From positions 51,027-64,460 of the forward strand of contig DCHM01000044.1 of assembly GCA_002314835.1 (NCBI GenBank): a DNA stretch of 13,434 nucleotides, read 5' to 3'. Origin of the DNA: Clostridiales bacterium UBA1752 (GTDB taxonomy: Bacteria; Bacillota; Clostridia; Oscillospirales; CAG-382). Position 1 is the first letter of the stretch. The number at the start of each line of letters is the position of its first letter. Shown piece by piece: positions 12,668 through 13,434 of this stretch. Both the position numbers and the translations under genes were made by a program. Below the pieces are notes generated by a model. The model ran no database searches and was not told the origin of the DNA. It saw only the letters and a program-made list of their open reading frames with translations.

Positions 12668-13434
12668 CCCAGGACATTACGGCAGGCGCAATCAATCTAA
12701 GGCAGTTCCCGAGTATTACGAATCCGAGGTCATGTGGCGGCTGTCGCGCTTTTTGGGCGACGAGTTGACGGCACGCGGATTTGATACTTGCTTTACGCGA
12801 GACGACCCGTCAAAGGACCTTGCGGTCAAGGCAAGGGGCAAAAAAGCCAAGGGGAGCGATATTTTCGTATCCCTCCACAGCGATGCGAGCGACAGTGAGA
12901 GCGTGAGCAGGGTGGCGGTATTCAGGGCTTATGACGACAAAAACTCCGCCTCGGTCCTCGCCAAGTCGCTCGGCAGGGCAGTCGCAAAAACCATGGGCAT
13001 AGCAAAATACGCCGACAAAACCCGTACCCTGCCCTCGGGCGGCGAGTATTACGGCGTACTGAGAGGTGCGAGAGAAGCAGGCTGTCCGCTCTATTTCATT
13101 ATCGAGCACGGGTTCCACACCAACGCACGCGACGCGCGCTGGCTGCTCGATAACGGCAGGCTAAGGTCGCTCGCCATAGCCGAAGCGGACGTTATAGACA
13201 GCTATTTCGGCACAAAGACGCCCATAGCCGTCGGCGACGACTGCCTTATAAGCGGCTTTACGCCGCAAACTTACGTTTTAAATGCAAAAAGCGCCTTGCT
13301 CGCCGCAGGCTATGACGCCGCGATATATAAGGATGACTACGACTATATCGGCACGGGCGACGCTATAATGATAGGCGGAGAAACGTATTTTGCAGTGGTA
13401 AAGGGTGACGGAGACGGCGACGGTCTCGTCACCC
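12651..13434 (+). CDS. N-acetylmuramoyl-L-alanine amidase with dockerin-like C-terminal region (partial)
   Basis: The frame is open for 261 codons to the right window edge. The Amidase_3 zinc-hydrolase domain fills about residues 1-186: zinc ligands His9 (IDPGHYG), Glu24 (YYESEV) and His76 (VSLHSDA), and catalytic Glu152 (IIEHGFHTN). It would cut the amide bond between MurNAc and the stem peptide. No signal peptide is present, as expected for an endolysin released through a holin. Residues about 195-251 (GFTPQT, YIGTGDAIMIGGETYFAVVKGD) resemble the domain that precedes dockerins in clostridial secreted proteins. They lead into GDGDGDG (252-258), which fits the start of a calcium-binding dockerin loop; the rest is cut off. 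The start at 12651 is the first possible (in-frame TGA at 12636), overlaps the holin by 17 nt, and lacks a good ribosome site, suggesting coupling. Confidence 0.9.
   Translation, partial: MKITIDPGHYGRRNQSKAVPEYYESEVMWRLSRFLGDELTARGFDTCFTRDDPSKDLAVKARGKKAKGSDIFVSLHSDASDSESVSRVAVFRAYDDKNSASVLAKSLGRAVAKTMGIAKYADKTRTLPSGGEYYGVLRGAREAGCPLYFIIEHGFHTNARDARWLLDNGRLRSLAIAEADVIDSYFGTKTPIAVGDDCLISGFTPQTYVLNAKSALLAAGYDAAIYKDDYDYIGTGDAIMIGGETYFAVVKGDGDGDGLVT

Noticed and set aside
1..13434. tRNA, rRNA, CRISPR arrays, insertion sequences
   Set aside because: No cloverleaf-like sequence, regularly spaced repeats or transposase-like frames were seen on reading either strand.

Overview
The window looks like a chromosomal segment of an anaerobic gut-type Clostridia bacterium, perhaps near Oscillospiraceae/Ruminococcaceae. 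This is inferred from four things: strong GGAGG-type ribosome binding sites, near-consensus sigma-A promoters, an OadB-type sodium pump subunit, and a dockerin-like tail on a secreted enzyme. No rRNA, tRNA, CRISPR array or insertion sequence was seen. Coding density is high and genes lie in short operons on both strands.

Positions 1-2019 (minus) hold an ABC ATPase followed by an FtsX-like permease that runs off the left edge. A divergent promoter pair (2038-2102) separates it from an alpha/beta hydrolase (+). Its own promoter then starts an apparent operon: PLP-dependent threonine aldolase, then proB, proA and proC, the complete glutamate-to-proline pathway. The operon ends at a perfect 14-bp bidirectional terminator (6759-6791). 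It shares this terminator with a convergent solute-binding lipoprotein gene (6794-8293, minus) that has a fully consensus promoter and no permease partner in view.

Positions 8364-9711 (minus) form a two-gene unit: an OadB-like sodium-translocating decarboxylase beta subunit and a 44-residue OadG-like membrane protein, with its own promoter and terminator. No carboxyltransferase or biotin carrier gene lies beside it. Divergent from it is a plus-strand pair: a 12-TM MFS transporter with a ~130-residue extracytoplasmic insertion, and a histidine-phosphatase-family enzyme.

The right end (12181-13434) holds a phage-type lysis cassette: an XhlA-like coiled-coil/TM protein, a small holin-like protein and an N-acetylmuramoyl-L-alanine amidase cut by the window edge. 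The 5' leader contains a terminator hairpin with a competing upstream repeat that could form an antiterminator. The amidase continues past its catalytic domain into a sequence resembling the pre-dockerin and dockerin calcium-binding region of clostridial secreted proteins. This cassette, with a housekeeping operon rather than phage structural genes upstream, is the most unusual part of the window.
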